Source of the DNA: Escherichia coli
GTDB taxonomy: Bacteria > Pseudomonadota > Gammaproteobacteria > Enterobacterales > Enterobacteriaceae
Reading direction: 5' to 3'
DNA length: 64,000 bases
Assembly: GCF_036503815.1 (NCBI RefSeq)
Contig: NZ_AP027764.1
Coordinates: 3,472,001 to 3,536,000, forward strand
Shown here: in pieces, positions 9,382-17,628 of the stretch
How positions within the stretch are numbered: the first letter of the stretch is position 1
Layout of the letters: each line of letters starts with the position of its first letter
Position numbers and translations under genes: made by a program
Notes under the pieces: model-generated
Told to the model about the DNA's origin: nothing
Seen by the model: only the letters and a program-made list of their open reading frames with translations
Database searches by the model: none

Positions 9382-10188
9382 ATGAAAGCATTCTGGCGTA
9401 ATGCCGCGTTACTCGCGGTTTCTCTGCTTCCCTTCTCTTCTGTCAACGCTGTGGCGTTGCAGGCAAAACAGTATGGCGATTTTGATCGCTATGTCCTTGC
9501 TCTCTCCTGGCAAACCGGGTTCTGCCAGAGTCAACACGATCGAAATCGTAACGAACGGGATGAATGTCGCCTGCAAACCGAAACACCCAACAAAGCCGAC
9601 TTTCTGACCGTACATGGTCTATGGCCGGGATTGCCTAAATCGGTTGCGGCCCGTGGTGTTGATGAACGACGCTGGATGCGCTTTGGTTGCGCTACTCGCC
9701 CAATCCCGAATCTACCAGAGGCGCGCGCCAGCCGGATGTGTTCATCGCCGGAAACCGGGTTATCGCTGGAAACGGCAGCTAAACTAAATGAAGTCATGCC
9801 GGGAGCTGGCGGTCGTTCCTGCCTGGAACGTTACGAATATGCCAAACACGGCGTCTGCTTTGGTTTTGATCCGGACGCTTACTTCGGCACGATGGTACGC
9901 CTGAATCAAGAAATTAAAGAGAGCGAAGCCGGAAAATTCCTTGCGGATAACTACGGTAAGACAGTGAGCCGCCGTGACTTTGACGCCGCCTTTGCCAAAA
10001 GCTGGGGAAAAGAGAACGTGAAAGCCGTTAAGCTAACGTGCCAGGGTAACCCTGCGTATTTGACTGAAATTCAGATTTCAATCAAAGCTGACGCCATCAA
10101 CGCTCCGCTTTCTGCAAACTCATTCTTGCCACAACCACACCCAGGCAACTGTGGCAAAACCTTTGTGATTGATAAAGCGGGTTATTAA
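9382..10188 (+). CDS. rna: Ribonuclease I (RNase T2 family, periplasmic)
   Basis: Broad-specificity periplasmic endoribonuclease, 268 residues. A signal peptide of about 23 residues precedes the mature enzyme. The two T2 catalytic motifs are visible: CAS1 as TVHGLWPG and CAS2 as YAKHGVCFG, each with a catalytic histidine. Several cysteines suggest disulfides. An in-frame ATG lies six codons upstream at 9364; I prefer 9382 because it gives the usual signal peptide and recalled length. Confidence 0.95.
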   Translation: MKAFWRNAALLAVSLLPFSSVNAVALQAKQYGDFDRYVLALSWQTGFCQSQHDRNRNERDECRLQTETPNKADFLTVHGLWPGLPKSVAARGVDERRWMRFGCATRPIPNLPEARASRMCSSPETGLSLETAAKLNEVMPGAGGRSCLERYEYAKHGVCFGFDPDAYFGTMVRLNQEIKESEAGKFLADNYGKTVSRRDFDAAFAKSWGKENVKAVKLTCQGNPAYLTEIQISIKADAINAPLSANSFLPQPHPGNCGKTFVIDKAGY

Positions 10189-10335
10189 TCATCTGATTTA
10201 CAAAACACGCTAATTCGTCTTCCATAAACCATGACGATTAAGATTTATACATAATGCGCTGCATTGAGGAATTCCCTGAATGTGACGCAAATCACTTCAA
10301 AGAGTGAGCAACTGTCAGTATCATCATGTGAGTTA

Positions 10336-10369
10336 AACCCTCGCCGCCTGACGGTGAGGGTTTTCTTTT
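10336..10369 (+). terminator. Stem-loop with T-rich tail between rna and rnk
   Basis: AACCCTCGCC can pair with GGTGAGGGTT, followed by TTCTTTT. It lies about 150 nt after rna and 50 nt before rnk. It may terminate rna transcripts or act as an attenuator in the rnk leader; the sequence cannot separate the two. Confidence 0.7.
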
Positions 10370-10417
10370 GGGTATGTTTATCTGCGACACTCGCAGTACC
10401 GACGACATGGAGTAAAA

Positions 10418-10828
10418 ATGTCCAGACCAACTATCATCATTAACGACCTGGATGCCGAACGCATCGATATTCTGCTGGAGCAACCTGCCTATGCTGGTTT
10501 GCCAATCGCCGACGCGTTAAACGCAGAGTTGGATCGCGCCCAAATGTGTTCGCCAGAAGAGATGCCACACGACGTGGTGACAATGAACAGCCGGGTTAAA
10601 TTCCGCAATCTTAGCGATGGCGAAGTGCGTGTGCGCACGCTGGTGTATCCGGCTAAAATGACTGACAGCAATACTCAGCTTTCTGTTATGGCTCCGGTAG
10701 GTGCCGCACTGCTGGGGCTGCGCGTTGGCGATTCCATTCACTGGGAACTTCCGGGCGGCGTTGCAACCCACCTTGAAGTGCTGGAACTCGAATACCAGCC
10801 AGAAGCTGCTGGCGACTACCTGCTTTAA
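10418..10828 (+). CDS. rnk: Regulator of nucleoside diphosphate kinase (Rnk, Gre-factor-like)
   Basis: Rnk is a 136-residue GreA/GreB-related protein that binds RNA polymerase. The N-terminal part is a short coiled-coil arm, and the C-terminal FKBP-like Gre domain includes [18 protein letters not shown]. Family knowledge: unlike GreA it does not stimulate transcript cleavage and is linked to nucleoside diphosphate kinase levels. ATGGAGTAAAA before the ATG gives a ribosome site. A hairpin follows the stop. Confidence 0.95.
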
Positions 10829-10861
10829 TCCCATCTGCACAAGCGACAACTCGCTTTGCCC

Positions 10862-10886
10862 AGAGGATGCACTCGCATCCTCTTTC
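10862..10886 (+). terminator. Terminator after rnk
   Basis: A 9-bp stem (AGAGGATGC with GCATCCTCT) with a four-base loop is followed by a short TT tail. It is placed 34 nt after the rnk stop. Confidence 0.7.
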
Positions 10887-10970
10887 CGCTCAAATATCAA
10901 CCAGATTTATCATTTTGCTCTTAAGCACAGCATTCTAATCTGAACTGGTTATTCATCTGCGGAACCCCAT

Positions 10971-11060
10971 ATGAGCGAAGCTCTCAGTATCACTGCGTTT
11001 TATATATTCATAGCAGCTATTATTGTTGCTGCAGTGCTATACCTTGAACAACGCTGGTAG
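10971..11060 (+). CDS. Candidate 29-residue single-pass membrane peptide
   Basis: An ATG at 10971 opens 29 codons ending in TAG. The product begins MSEALSIT, has one hydrophobic helix (about residues 8-24, rich in I, A, V and F) and ends in the charged tail YLEQRW. A weak GGAA site lies 6 nt before the ATG. Length, helix and basic tail resemble known E. coli small membrane proteins such as those associated with cytochrome bd oxidase, but I recognise no specific family. It could be a chance frame. Confidence 0.4.
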   Translation: MSEALSITAFYIFIAAIIVAAVLYLEQRW

Positions 11061-11183
11061 TACCTGGTTTTATTTATTTTCCAGATCAATCGCAAATTCA
11101 GATCGAATCAGCCTCGCAAATCATAGATTCATAATCAATAATGTGCTGTTATGTATACATGCAAAAACAAGGAGAGAATGCTT

Positions 11184-11612
11184 ATGTACAAAACAATCAT
11201 CATGCCAGTGGATGTTTTCGAAATGGAATTGAGCGACAAAGCTGTTCGCCACGCTGAATTCCTCGCCCAGGATGACGGAGTTATTCATCTACTTCACGTG
11301 CTACCAGGCTCAGCCAGCCTGAGCCTGCACCGTTTTGCCGCTGATGTACGTCGTTTTGAAGAGCATCTGCAACATGAAGCAGAAGAACGTTTGCAAACGA
11401 TGGTCAGCCACTTCACCATCGATCCTTCCCGCATTAAACAACATGTCCGTTTTGGTAGCGTGCGGGATGAAGTCAATGAGTTGGCAGAAGAACTGGGGGC
11501 TGATGTTGTCGTTATCGGTTCGCGCAACCCATCGATTTCGACCCATCTGTTAGGTTCTAACGCCTCAAGCGTTATCCGCCACGCCAATCTGCCGGTGCTG
11601 GTCGTTCGCTAA
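11184..11612 (+). CDS. uspG: Universal stress protein G
   Basis: UspG is a 142-residue UspF/UspG-type universal stress protein. It has an early IIMPVD strand motif and the nucleotide-binding signature GSRNPSISTHLLGSNASSV, the G-2x-G-9x-G(S/T) pattern of ATP-binding Usp proteins. I chose the ATG at 11184 because AAGGAGAG sits 7 nt upstream; the ATG at 11178 is too close to it and the frame from 11151 lacks a site. A terminator follows. Confidence 0.94.
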   Translation: MYKTIIMPVDVFEMELSDKAVRHAEFLAQDDGVIHLLHVLPGSASLSLHRFAADVRRFEEHLQHEAEERLQTMVSHFTIDPSRIKQHVRFGSVRDEVNELAEELGADVVVIGSRNPSISTHLLGSNASSVIRHANLPVLVVR

Positions 11613-11632
11613 TAGATAAAAGTATTTATGTC

Positions 11633-11666
11633 GCCCTGCCCGGAGCCATCCCGGCGGGGCTTTTTA
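11633..11666 (+). terminator. Terminator after uspG
   Basis: GCCCTGCC pairs with GGCGGGGC (one G-T pair), followed by TTTTTATT. It lies 20 nt after uspG. Confidence 0.85.
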
Positions 11667-11671
11667 TTGCA

Positions 11672-11703
11672 ATAAAAAAGCCGCCAGGTTTGACCCCGGC
11701 GGC
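11672..11703 (-). terminator. Terminator after ahpF
   Basis: On the minus strand GCCGCC and GGCGGC form a stem followed by six T residues. It lies about 30 nt after the ahpF stop and is back to back with the uspG terminator, insulating the convergent genes. Confidence 0.88.
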
Positions 11704-11733
11704 TAAGCAATTGCAGGTGAATCTTACTTCTTC

Positions 11734-13299
11734 TTATGCTGTTTTGGTGCGAATCAGGTAGTCAAAAGCACTCAGAGAGGCTTTGGCACCTTCGCCAGTG
11801 GCGATGATGATCTGCTTGTACGGAACCGTTGTACAGTCACCCGCAGCGAACACGCCTTTGACGTTGGTTTCGCATTTCGCATCAATGATAATCTCGCCCA
11901 TGCGGTTACGTTCGACTGCGCCTTCGAGCCAGTTGGTGTTCGGCAGCAGACCAATCTGGACGAAAATACCGGCCAGTTCGATGTTGTGAATATCGCCGCT
12001 GACACGATCGCGATATTCCAGACCAACAACTTTGCTGCTGTCGCCTTTCACTTCCGTGGTTTGCGCATTCAGAATAATGTCGACGTTTTTCAGGCTGCGC
12101 AGTTTGTCCTGCAGAACCTGGTCGGCTTTCATTTCTGGCGCAAATTCCAGCAGAGTTACGTGCTCAACGATACCCGCCAGGTCGATTGCCGCTTCCACGC
12201 CGGAGTTACCGCCGCCGATGACCGCTACGCGTTTGCCTTTAAACAGCGGGCCGTCGCAGTGCGGGCAGTAGGTCACGCCTTTGGTGCGATATTGACCTTC
12301 GCCCGGAACGTTCATGTTACGCCATTTTGCACCGGTCGCCACGATAATACTGCGTGCTTTCAGTACCGCGCCAGAAGCTGTTTCAATCTGATGCAGGCCG
12401 CCTTCAACCGCTGCCGGGATCAGTTTGCTCGCGCTCTGGCTGTCGATCACATCAACGTCGTATTCATCAACGTGAACTTTCAGCGCACCTGCCAGCTTCT
12501 GCCCTTCGGTCTTCGGTACAGAAATGTAGTTTTCGATATCAACGGTATCGAGGATCTGACCACCAAAACGTTCGCCCATCAGACCGGTACGGATGCCTTT
12601 ACGTGCGGAGTAAATTGCTGCCGCTGCACCCGCCGGGCCGGAACCGACGATTAATACGTCATAAGCATCACGCTTGTTCAGCTCTTCTGCCGCACGTTTT
12701 TCCGCGCCAGTATCAATTTTGGCGACGATTTCGGAAATAGTCATGCGGCCCTGACCAAACTCTTTCCCATTTACGAACACTGCCGGAACGCCCATCACGT
12801 TGCGATCGGTGATTTCGTTCTGGAAGGTGCCGCCGTCAATTGCCGTATGCTTGATGCGCGGGTTCAGTACGCTCATCAGGTTCAGCGCCTGCACCACGTC
12901 CGGGCAGTTGTGGCAAGAGAGCGAGTAATAGGTTTCGAATTCAAAATCACCGTCAATATGGCGAATCTGCTCCAGCAGAGACTGCGCTTCTTTCGACGGA
13001 TGACCACCGGTCCACAACAACGCCAGTACCAGCGAGGTGAACTCGTGGCCCAGCGGGGAACCTGCAAAACGTGGCCCCTGGTTGGAACCTGGGTTAGTGA
13101 TCAGGAAAGACGGCTTACGCACCGGCAAGCTGTTATCTTCTTTAAAGGTGACTTTGTCTGACAGTTCTGCGATTTCAGCCAACAGTTCCTTGATTTCTGC
13201 CGATTTAGCGCTGTCATCCAGCGTGGCAATTAACTCAACAGGCTTGGTCAATTTCTCAAGGTAAGCCTTGAGTTGAGTTTTCATATTTGTGTCGAGCAT
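11734..13299 (-). CDS. ahpF: Alkyl hydroperoxide reductase F52a/F subunit (NADH:peroxiredoxin reductase)
   Basis: AhpF is a 521-residue FAD enzyme that passes electrons from NADH to AhpC. The N-terminal tandem thioredoxin-like domain carries the redox pair in SCHNCPD (about C129/C132). A flavin domain follows with VGSGPAGAAAA, the disulfide centre YCPHCDGP (about C345/C348), the NADH motif GGGNSGVEAAIDL, and a late FAAGDCT motif. The ATG at 13299 is preceded by AGGAG; the frame reaches ten codons upstream without support. It follows ahpC on the same strand. Confidence 0.97.
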   Translation of the reverse strand: MLDTNMKTQLKAYLEKLTKPVELIATLDDSAKSAEIKELLAEIAELSDKVTFKEDNSLPVRKPSFLITNPGSNQGPRFAGSPLGHEFTSLVLALLWTGGHPSKEAQSLLEQIRHIDGDFEFETYYSLSCHNCPDVVQALNLMSVLNPRIKHTAIDGGTFQNEITDRNVMGVPAVFVNGKEFGQGRMTISEIVAKIDTGAEKRAAEELNKRDAYDVLIVGSGPAGAAAAIYSARKGIRTGLMGERFGGQILDTVDIENYISVPKTEGQKLAGALKVHVDEYDVDVIDSQSASKLIPAAVEGGLHQIETASGAVLKARSIIVATGAKWRNMNVPGEGQYRTKGVTYCPHCDGPLFKGKRVAVIGGGNSGVEAAIDLAGIVEHVTLLEFAPEMKADQVLQDKLRSLKNVDIILNAQTTEVKGDSSKVVGLEYRDRVSGDIHNIELAGIFVQIGLLPNTNWLEGAVERNRMGEIIIDAKCETNVKGVFAAGDCTTVPYKQIIIATGEGAKASLSAFDYLIRTKTA

Positions 13300-13469
13300 G
13301 TTTATCTCCTGGGCTTTAAACATCATCATGCAAGCGGCCTCTGCGGCTACCTGGATGCAGCTTGCATCATGGTGCGGGGAAGAAAATCGGGTGCCGCAGC
13401 ACCCGAAGAATTAGGTGAATTTCCGAACTATTTCGCGCCGGAGTTGGTAGCGCGAAAGACGAAGGAAAT
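13300..13469 (-). promoter_or_regulatory. ahpC-ahpF intergenic hairpins (partial terminator/processing region)
   Basis: 170 bp between the two subunit genes carry two stem-loops on the mRNA sense. The first (13389-13404, GGGTGC with GCACCC) is followed by GATTTTCTT and looks like a leaky terminator after ahpC. The second has an 8-bp stem (GCTTGCAT pairing at 13328-13335 and 13360-13367) and sits just before the ahpF ribosome site. Together they could explain lower ahpF than ahpC expression; that is inference. Confidence 0.6.
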
Positions 13470-14033
13470 TTAGATTTTACCAACCAGATCCAGAGACGGA
13501 GCCAGAGTTGCTTCACCTTCTTTCCATTTAGCCGGGCAAACTTCACCTGGGTGAGAAGCCACGTACTGTGCTGCTTTGATTTTACGCAGCAGGTCAGACG
13601 CGTCACGGCCAATGCCTTCAGCGGTAACTTCGATTGCCTGGATGATACCCTGCGGGTCAACAACGAAGGTCGCACGGTCAGCCAGACCTTCATCTTCACG
13701 CATGTTGTCGAAGTTACGGGTTAGGGCGCCAGTCGGGTCGCCGATCATCGCATATTTGATTTTAGCGATGGTTTCAGAGCTGCTGTGCCATGCTTTGTGG
13801 GTGAAGTGAGTATCGGTAGATACTGCGTATACGTCTACGCCCAGTTTCTGCAGTTCTTCGTAGTGGTCAGCAACGTCACCCAGTTCGGTCGGGCATACGA
13901 AAGTAAAGTCAGCCGGGTAGAAGAAGAAGACGCTCCAGCGGCCTTCGGTATCTTTTTCGGTGATTTCGATGAATTCGCCGTTTTTGAATGCCTGGTTTTT
14001 AAAAGGTTTAATTTTGGTGTTAATCAAGGACAT
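13470..14033 (-). CDS. ahpC: Alkyl hydroperoxide reductase C (peroxiredoxin)
   Basis: AhpC is the typical 2-Cys peroxiredoxin that reduces H2O2 and organic peroxides and is recycled by AhpF. It has 187 residues. The peroxidatic cysteine is in FVCPTE (about C47) and the resolving cysteine in GEVCPAKW (about C166). A strong GGAGG site precedes the ATG. An OxyR-like sequence lies 60-100 bp upstream. Confidence 0.97.
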   Translation of the reverse strand: MSLINTKIKPFKNQAFKNGEFIEITEKDTEGRWSVFFFYPADFTFVCPTELGDVADHYEELQKLGVDVYAVSTDTHFTHKAWHSSSETIAKIKYAMIGDPTGALTRNFDNMREDEGLADRATFVVDPQGIIQAIEVTAEGIGRDASDLLRKIKAAQYVASHPGEVCPAKWKEGEATLAPSLDLVGKI

Positions 14034-14093
14034 CTATACTTCCTCCGTGTTTTCGATGAGATGTAAGGTAACCAATTTTTGCCGATTCGGCTA

Positions 14094-14130
14094 ATGCGTT
14101 TCCATTATCAAATCGATAAGTTTTACCTTA
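14094..14130. promoter_or_regulatory. Candidate OxyR site upstream of ahpC
   Basis: Alignment to the OxyR consensus (ATAGnTnnnAnCTAT, 7-bp spacer, then the same motif again) gives about 13 of 20 specified bases, centred on TTAT-N7-ATAA. It lies 61-97 bp before the ahpC start. Family knowledge: ahpCF is a core OxyR target. The match is only moderate. Confidence 0.45.
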
Positions 14131-14331
14131 CAACCTTCGTAAGACAACTTTGTGAACTTTGCACCGCCAGCGGCGATAAAAAGTAAAATGGCCCCCTTTC
14201 CAGGTGACCGTGTAATCTGAACTACCCTTTGGTATCTTCAGCGCCTGCCTGCAGGCTGAGGTGTTGCCCTTACAAATGCAACAACGTCATGGATTACAAC
14301 ACCCTCATAAACAAAGGGCAATCACCTGATC

Positions 14332-14368
14332 TAAGCTCTTACCTATGACAGTGATAGGTTATGCCTTT
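14332..14368. promoter_or_regulatory. OxyR-like operator upstream of dsbG
   Basis: The 37-bp site matches about 16 of the 20 specified OxyR consensus positions, with an exact CTAT-N7-ATAG core at 14343-14357. It ends 36 bp before the dsbG start. Together with the ahpC-side candidate it makes the 371-bp divergent region an OxyR-controlled promoter pair. Family knowledge: dsbG has been reported as OxyR-activated. Confidence 0.65.
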
Positions 14369-14404
14369 TACCCGACTTTTGCACTGACTGAAAAGGACAA
14401 ATTA

Positions 14405-15151
14405 ATGTTAAAAAAGATACTTTTACTGGCTCTGCTTCCTGCAATCGCCTTTGCAGAGGAACTTCCTGCTCCGGTAAAAGCGATTGAAAAACAGGGCATT
14501 AAGATCATCAAAACGTTCGATGCCCCCGGCGGAATGAAAGGTTATCTCGGAAAGTATCAGGATATGGGCGTCACCATCTACCTGACTCCAGATGGTAAGC
14601 ACGCTATCTCTGGTTACATGTACAACGAGAAAGGTGAAAACCTGAGTAACATGCTTATCGAAAAAGAAATTTATGCGCCAGCCGGACGCGAAATGTGGCA
14701 ACGGATGGAACAATCGCACTGGCTCCTCGACGGTAAAAAAGACGCGCCAGTCATAGTCTACGTTTTCGCCGATCCGTTCTGCCCATATTGTAAACAGTTC
14801 TGGCAGCAGGCGCGCCCGTGGGTTGATTCTGGCAAAGTACAGTTGAGAACATTGTTGGTTGGGGTTATCAAACCAGAAAGTCCGGCGACAGCCGCGGCAA
14901 TTCTGGCCTCTAAAGATCCCGCAAAAACCTGGCAAGAATATGAAGCCTCTGGCGGAAAACTTAAGCTAAATGTGCCTACAAACGTAAGTACAGAGCAAAT
15001 GAAAGTGTTAAGCGACAACGAGAAACTCATGGACGATCTGGGGGCAAATGTCACACCGGCTATCTATTACATGAGTAAGGAAAATACGCTGCAACAGGCC
15101 GTGGGGTTGCCCGATCAGAAAACGCTTAATATCATTATGGAAAATAAATAG
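14405..15151 (+). CDS. dsbG: Thiol:disulfide interchange protein DsbG (periplasmic)
   Basis: DsbG is a periplasmic V-shaped homodimeric thioredoxin-like protein that reduces sulfenylated and misoxidised cysteines and is kept reduced by DsbD. It has 248 residues, with a signal peptide of about 17 residues (LLALLPAIAFA), an N-terminal dimerisation domain and a thioredoxin domain with the active site DPFCPYCKQ. The cis-proline motif is VTPAIYY. The ATG at 14405 gives a proper signal peptide; the longer frame to 14345 overlaps the OxyR-like site. Confidence 0.96.
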   Translation: MLKKILLLALLPAIAFAEELPAPVKAIEKQGIKIIKTFDAPGGMKGYLGKYQDMGVTIYLTPDGKHAISGYMYNEKGENLSNMLIEKEIYAPAGREMWQRMEQSHWLLDGKKDAPVIVYVFADPFCPYCKQFWQQARPWVDSGKVQLRTLLVGVIKPESPATAAAILASKDPAKTWQEYEASGGKLKLNVPTNVSTEQMKVLSDNEKLMDDLGANVTPAIYYMSKENTLQQAVGLPDQKTLNIIMENK

Positions 15152-15156
15152 AAGAT

Positions 15157-15215
15157 AATTCATGGGTGGTTGAAATACATCCTTGCTTTTCAACCATTCT
15201 AAAAACGCATGAATT
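15157..15215 (+). repeat. Two-part stem-loop after dsbG
   Basis: The outer arms AATTCATG and CATGAATT and inner arms TGGTTGAAA and TTTCAACCA form nested perfect pairings six bases after the dsbG stop. There is no long T tract, so it may stabilise or end the dsbG transcript. Confidence 0.5.
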
Positions 15216-15358
15216 GCTTCTTCCCCTCCAGACAACTGTGTTACTTTAGAAAAACTTAATCCAGAGTTAAGTAATAAAACATAACAAATATAAATAAAAC
15301 AGTAGAATCATTGATTACAAGAATGATTCATGGACAAGGTAATATAACGGAGTATGTT

Positions 15359-16261
15359 ATGGCTAATCTTTATGATTTAAAAAAATTCGACCTCAATTTA
15401 CTGGTCATATTTGAGTGCATTTATCAACACCTCAGCATTAGCAAAGCAGCAGAATCATTATATATAACGCCATCTGCCGTTAGTCAGTCGTTACAACGTT
15501 TACACGCGCAATTTAATGACCCGTTATTCATCCGCTCAGGGAAAGGTATCGCGCCGACTACAACAGGGTTAAATCTGCATCACCATCTTGAGAAAAATCT
15601 CCGAGGCCTTGAACAAACGATCAATATCGTTAATAAGTCTGAGCTGAAGAAAAATTTTATTATCTACGGTCCTCAGCTTATTTCTTGTAGTAATAACAAC
15701 ATGCTAATCCGCTGTCTAAGACAAGATACTTCAATCGATATAGAATGCCACGACATACTGCTTTCAGCTGAAAACGCTGAAGAATTGTTAGTTCAACGCA
15801 AAGCTGACCTGGCAATCACGCTACAGCCGGTGATTAGCCGCTCCGTCATCTGTATGCCATTACACACCATTCGCAATTCTCTTATTTGTAGCAATAAACA
15901 TCCTCGTATTACTGATACCAGTACCCATGAACAAATTATGGCCGAAGAATTCACCCTGCTAATATCTAAATCAGCAGGAATTGATGAAATTCAAGTAGAC
16001 ATAGACGAACGATTTATGAACCGTAAAATTTCGTTTCGCAGCTCCTCTTTACTCACCATAATTAATAGCATTTCTGTTACTGACTTATTGGGAATTGTCC
16101 CTACCGAGCTGTACGATTTACATCGCAATTTTCTGAAACTAAAAGAAATAAAGTTGAAACATCCGCTTCCTGCGGTCAAGCTTTATATTTCCTATAACAA
16201 ATACTCGTTAAACAATCTGGTCTTCTCCCGTTTCATAGACCGCTTAAATGATAGCTTCTAA
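15359..16261 (+). CDS. ybdO: LysR-type transcriptional regulator YbdO
   Basis: A 300-residue LysR-family regulator. The N-terminal helix-turn-helix is clear (LSISKAAESLYITPSAVSQSLQRL), followed by an effector-binding domain of about 210 residues. GGAG precedes the ATG at 15359, and 16 upstream in-frame codons lack a site. Its base composition is more AT-rich than dsbG, as is common for LysR genes. The target is not evident here; I recall reports linking it to citrate use or virulence but cannot support them from sequence. Confidence 0.9.
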   Translation: MANLYDLKKFDLNLLVIFECIYQHLSISKAAESLYITPSAVSQSLQRLHAQFNDPLFIRSGKGIAPTTTGLNLHHHLEKNLRGLEQTINIVNKSELKKNFIIYGPQLISCSNNNMLIRCLRQDTSIDIECHDILLSAENAEELLVQRKADLAITLQPVISRSVICMPLHTIRNSLICSNKHPRITDTSTHEQIMAEEFTLLISKSAGIDEIQVDIDERFMNRKISFRSSSLLTIINSISVTDLLGIVPTELYDLHRNFLKLKEIKLKHPLPAVKLYISYNKYSLNNLVFSRFIDRLNDSF

Positions 16262-16407
16262 TTAATCATCAATGGAGAATGTTATATTTTTCATCAATGA
16301 ATTCATTGTATAAATATAAAATAATGTGCTCTATCTTGCTTCGTTTACCCTATAATTAGCGGATTCATCTCACAAGTCACCCAGTAACGTTCAGAGAGCG
16401 TTTTCAG

Positions 16408-17628
16408 ATGTCTATTTATAAAATCCCTCTTCCGCTGAATATTTTAGAAGCTGCACAGGAACGTATTACCTGGACACTTAACACCTTGCCCCGTGTTTGC
16501 GTTTCTTTTTCGGGGGGTAAAGATTCCGGATTAATGCTGCATCTTACCGCCGAACTTGCCAGAAAATTGGGAAAAAAAATCTGCGTTTTGTTTATCGACT
16601 GGGAAGCACAGTTCTCTTGTACCATCGACTATGTACAGTCGTTACGCGAGTTGTATACCGACGTTATTGAAGAGTTTTACTGGGTAGCACTCCCACTCAA
16701 GACGCAAAATTCCCTTTCACAATACCAACCAGAATGGCAGTGCTGGGAATCTGATGTCGAATGGGTGCGTCAGCCCCCGCAAGAAGCGATAACCGATCCT
16801 GACTTTTTCTCCTTTTACCAGCCAGGCATGACCTTCGAACAATTTGTACGTGAGTTTGCCGAATGGTTTTCACAAAAACGTCCGGCGGCGATGATGATCG
16901 GCATCCGTGCGGATGAGTCCTACAACCGTTTTGTCGCCATCGCCAGTTTAAGTAAACAACGTTTTGCCGATGATAAGCCCTGGACCACAGCCGCACCAGG
17001 CGGTCACAGCTGGTACATTTACCCCATCTACGACTGGAAAGTAGCTGATATCTGGACCTGGTATGCTAATCATAAAGCCCTATGTAACCCATTGTATAAT
17101 ATCATGTATCAGGCAGGCGTCCCCCTGCGTCATATGCGAATTTGCGAACCTTTTGGCCCGGAGCAACGGCAAGGATTATGGCTCTATCACGTTATCGAAC
17201 CGGATCGCTGGGCTGCTATGTGCGCACGAGTTAGCGGGGTAAAAAGTGGCGGCATTTACGCCGGACATGACAATCATTTTTATGGTCATCGGAAAATCCT
17301 CAAACCAGAGCATTTAGACTGGCAAGAGTATGCATTATTGCTGCTTGATAGCATGCCGGAGAAAACGGCTGAGCATTACCGCAACAAAATTGCCATTTAC
17401 TTGCATTGGTATCAGAAAAAAGGTGTCGAGGTGCCACAGACCCAGCACGGGGACATTGGCGCGAAAGATATCCCCTCCTGGCGGCGAATTTGCAAGGTGT
17501 TACTGAATAACGATTACTGGTGTCGGGCATTATCATTTAGCCCAACCAAAGCGAAGAATTATCAGCGTTATAACGAACGGATAAAAGTAAAACGTCAGGA
17601 GTGGGGAATACTATGCAACAACAATTAA
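16408..17628 (+). CDS. ybdN: PAPS-reductase-like PP-loop protein YbdN (IbrA-like)
   Basis: A 406-residue protein with an N-terminal adenine nucleotide alpha-hydrolase/PAPS reductase domain. The PP-loop SFSGGKDSG is at residues 33-41, and a MIGIRADES segment follows near residue 170. The C-terminal part has no motif I know. It resembles IbrA, a regulator of immunoglobulin-binding proteins in some E. coli. The stop overlaps the ybdM start, so they form a pair. No reductase cysteine motif typical of CysH is visible, so sulfonucleotide reduction is doubtful. Confidence 0.88.
   Translation: MSIYKIPLPLNILEAAQERITWTLNTLPRVCVSFSGGKDSGLMLHLTAELARKLGKKICVLFIDWEAQFSCTIDYVQSLRELYTDVIEEFYWVALPLKTQNSLSQYQPEWQCWESDVEWVRQPPQEAITDPDFFSFYQPGMTFEQFVREFAEWFSQKRPAAMMIGIRADESYNRFVAIASLSKQRFADDKPWTTAAPGGHSWYIYPIYDWKVADIWTWYANHKALCNPLYNIMYQAGVPLRHMRICEPFGPEQRQGLWLYHVIEPDRWAAMCARVSGVKSGGIYAGHDNHFYGHRKILKPEHLDWQEYALLLLDSMPEKTAEHYRNKIAIYLHWYQKKGVEVPQTQHGDIGAKDIPSWRRICKVLLNNDYWCRALSFSPTKAKNYQRYNERIKVKRQEWGILCNNN

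Larger units (their letters stand above)
10829..11183. other. Remodelled rnk-uspG interval (ybdR absent)
   Basis: 355 bp separate rnk and uspG. In K-12, as recalled, this site holds ybdR, a zinc-type alcohol dehydrogenase-like gene of about 1.2 kb on the opposite strand. Nothing of it is recognisable here. The interval holds the rnk terminator, a 29-codon membrane-peptide frame at 10971, and AT-rich sequence before uspG. I see no insertion sequence or target duplication to mark the event. Confidence 0.6.
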
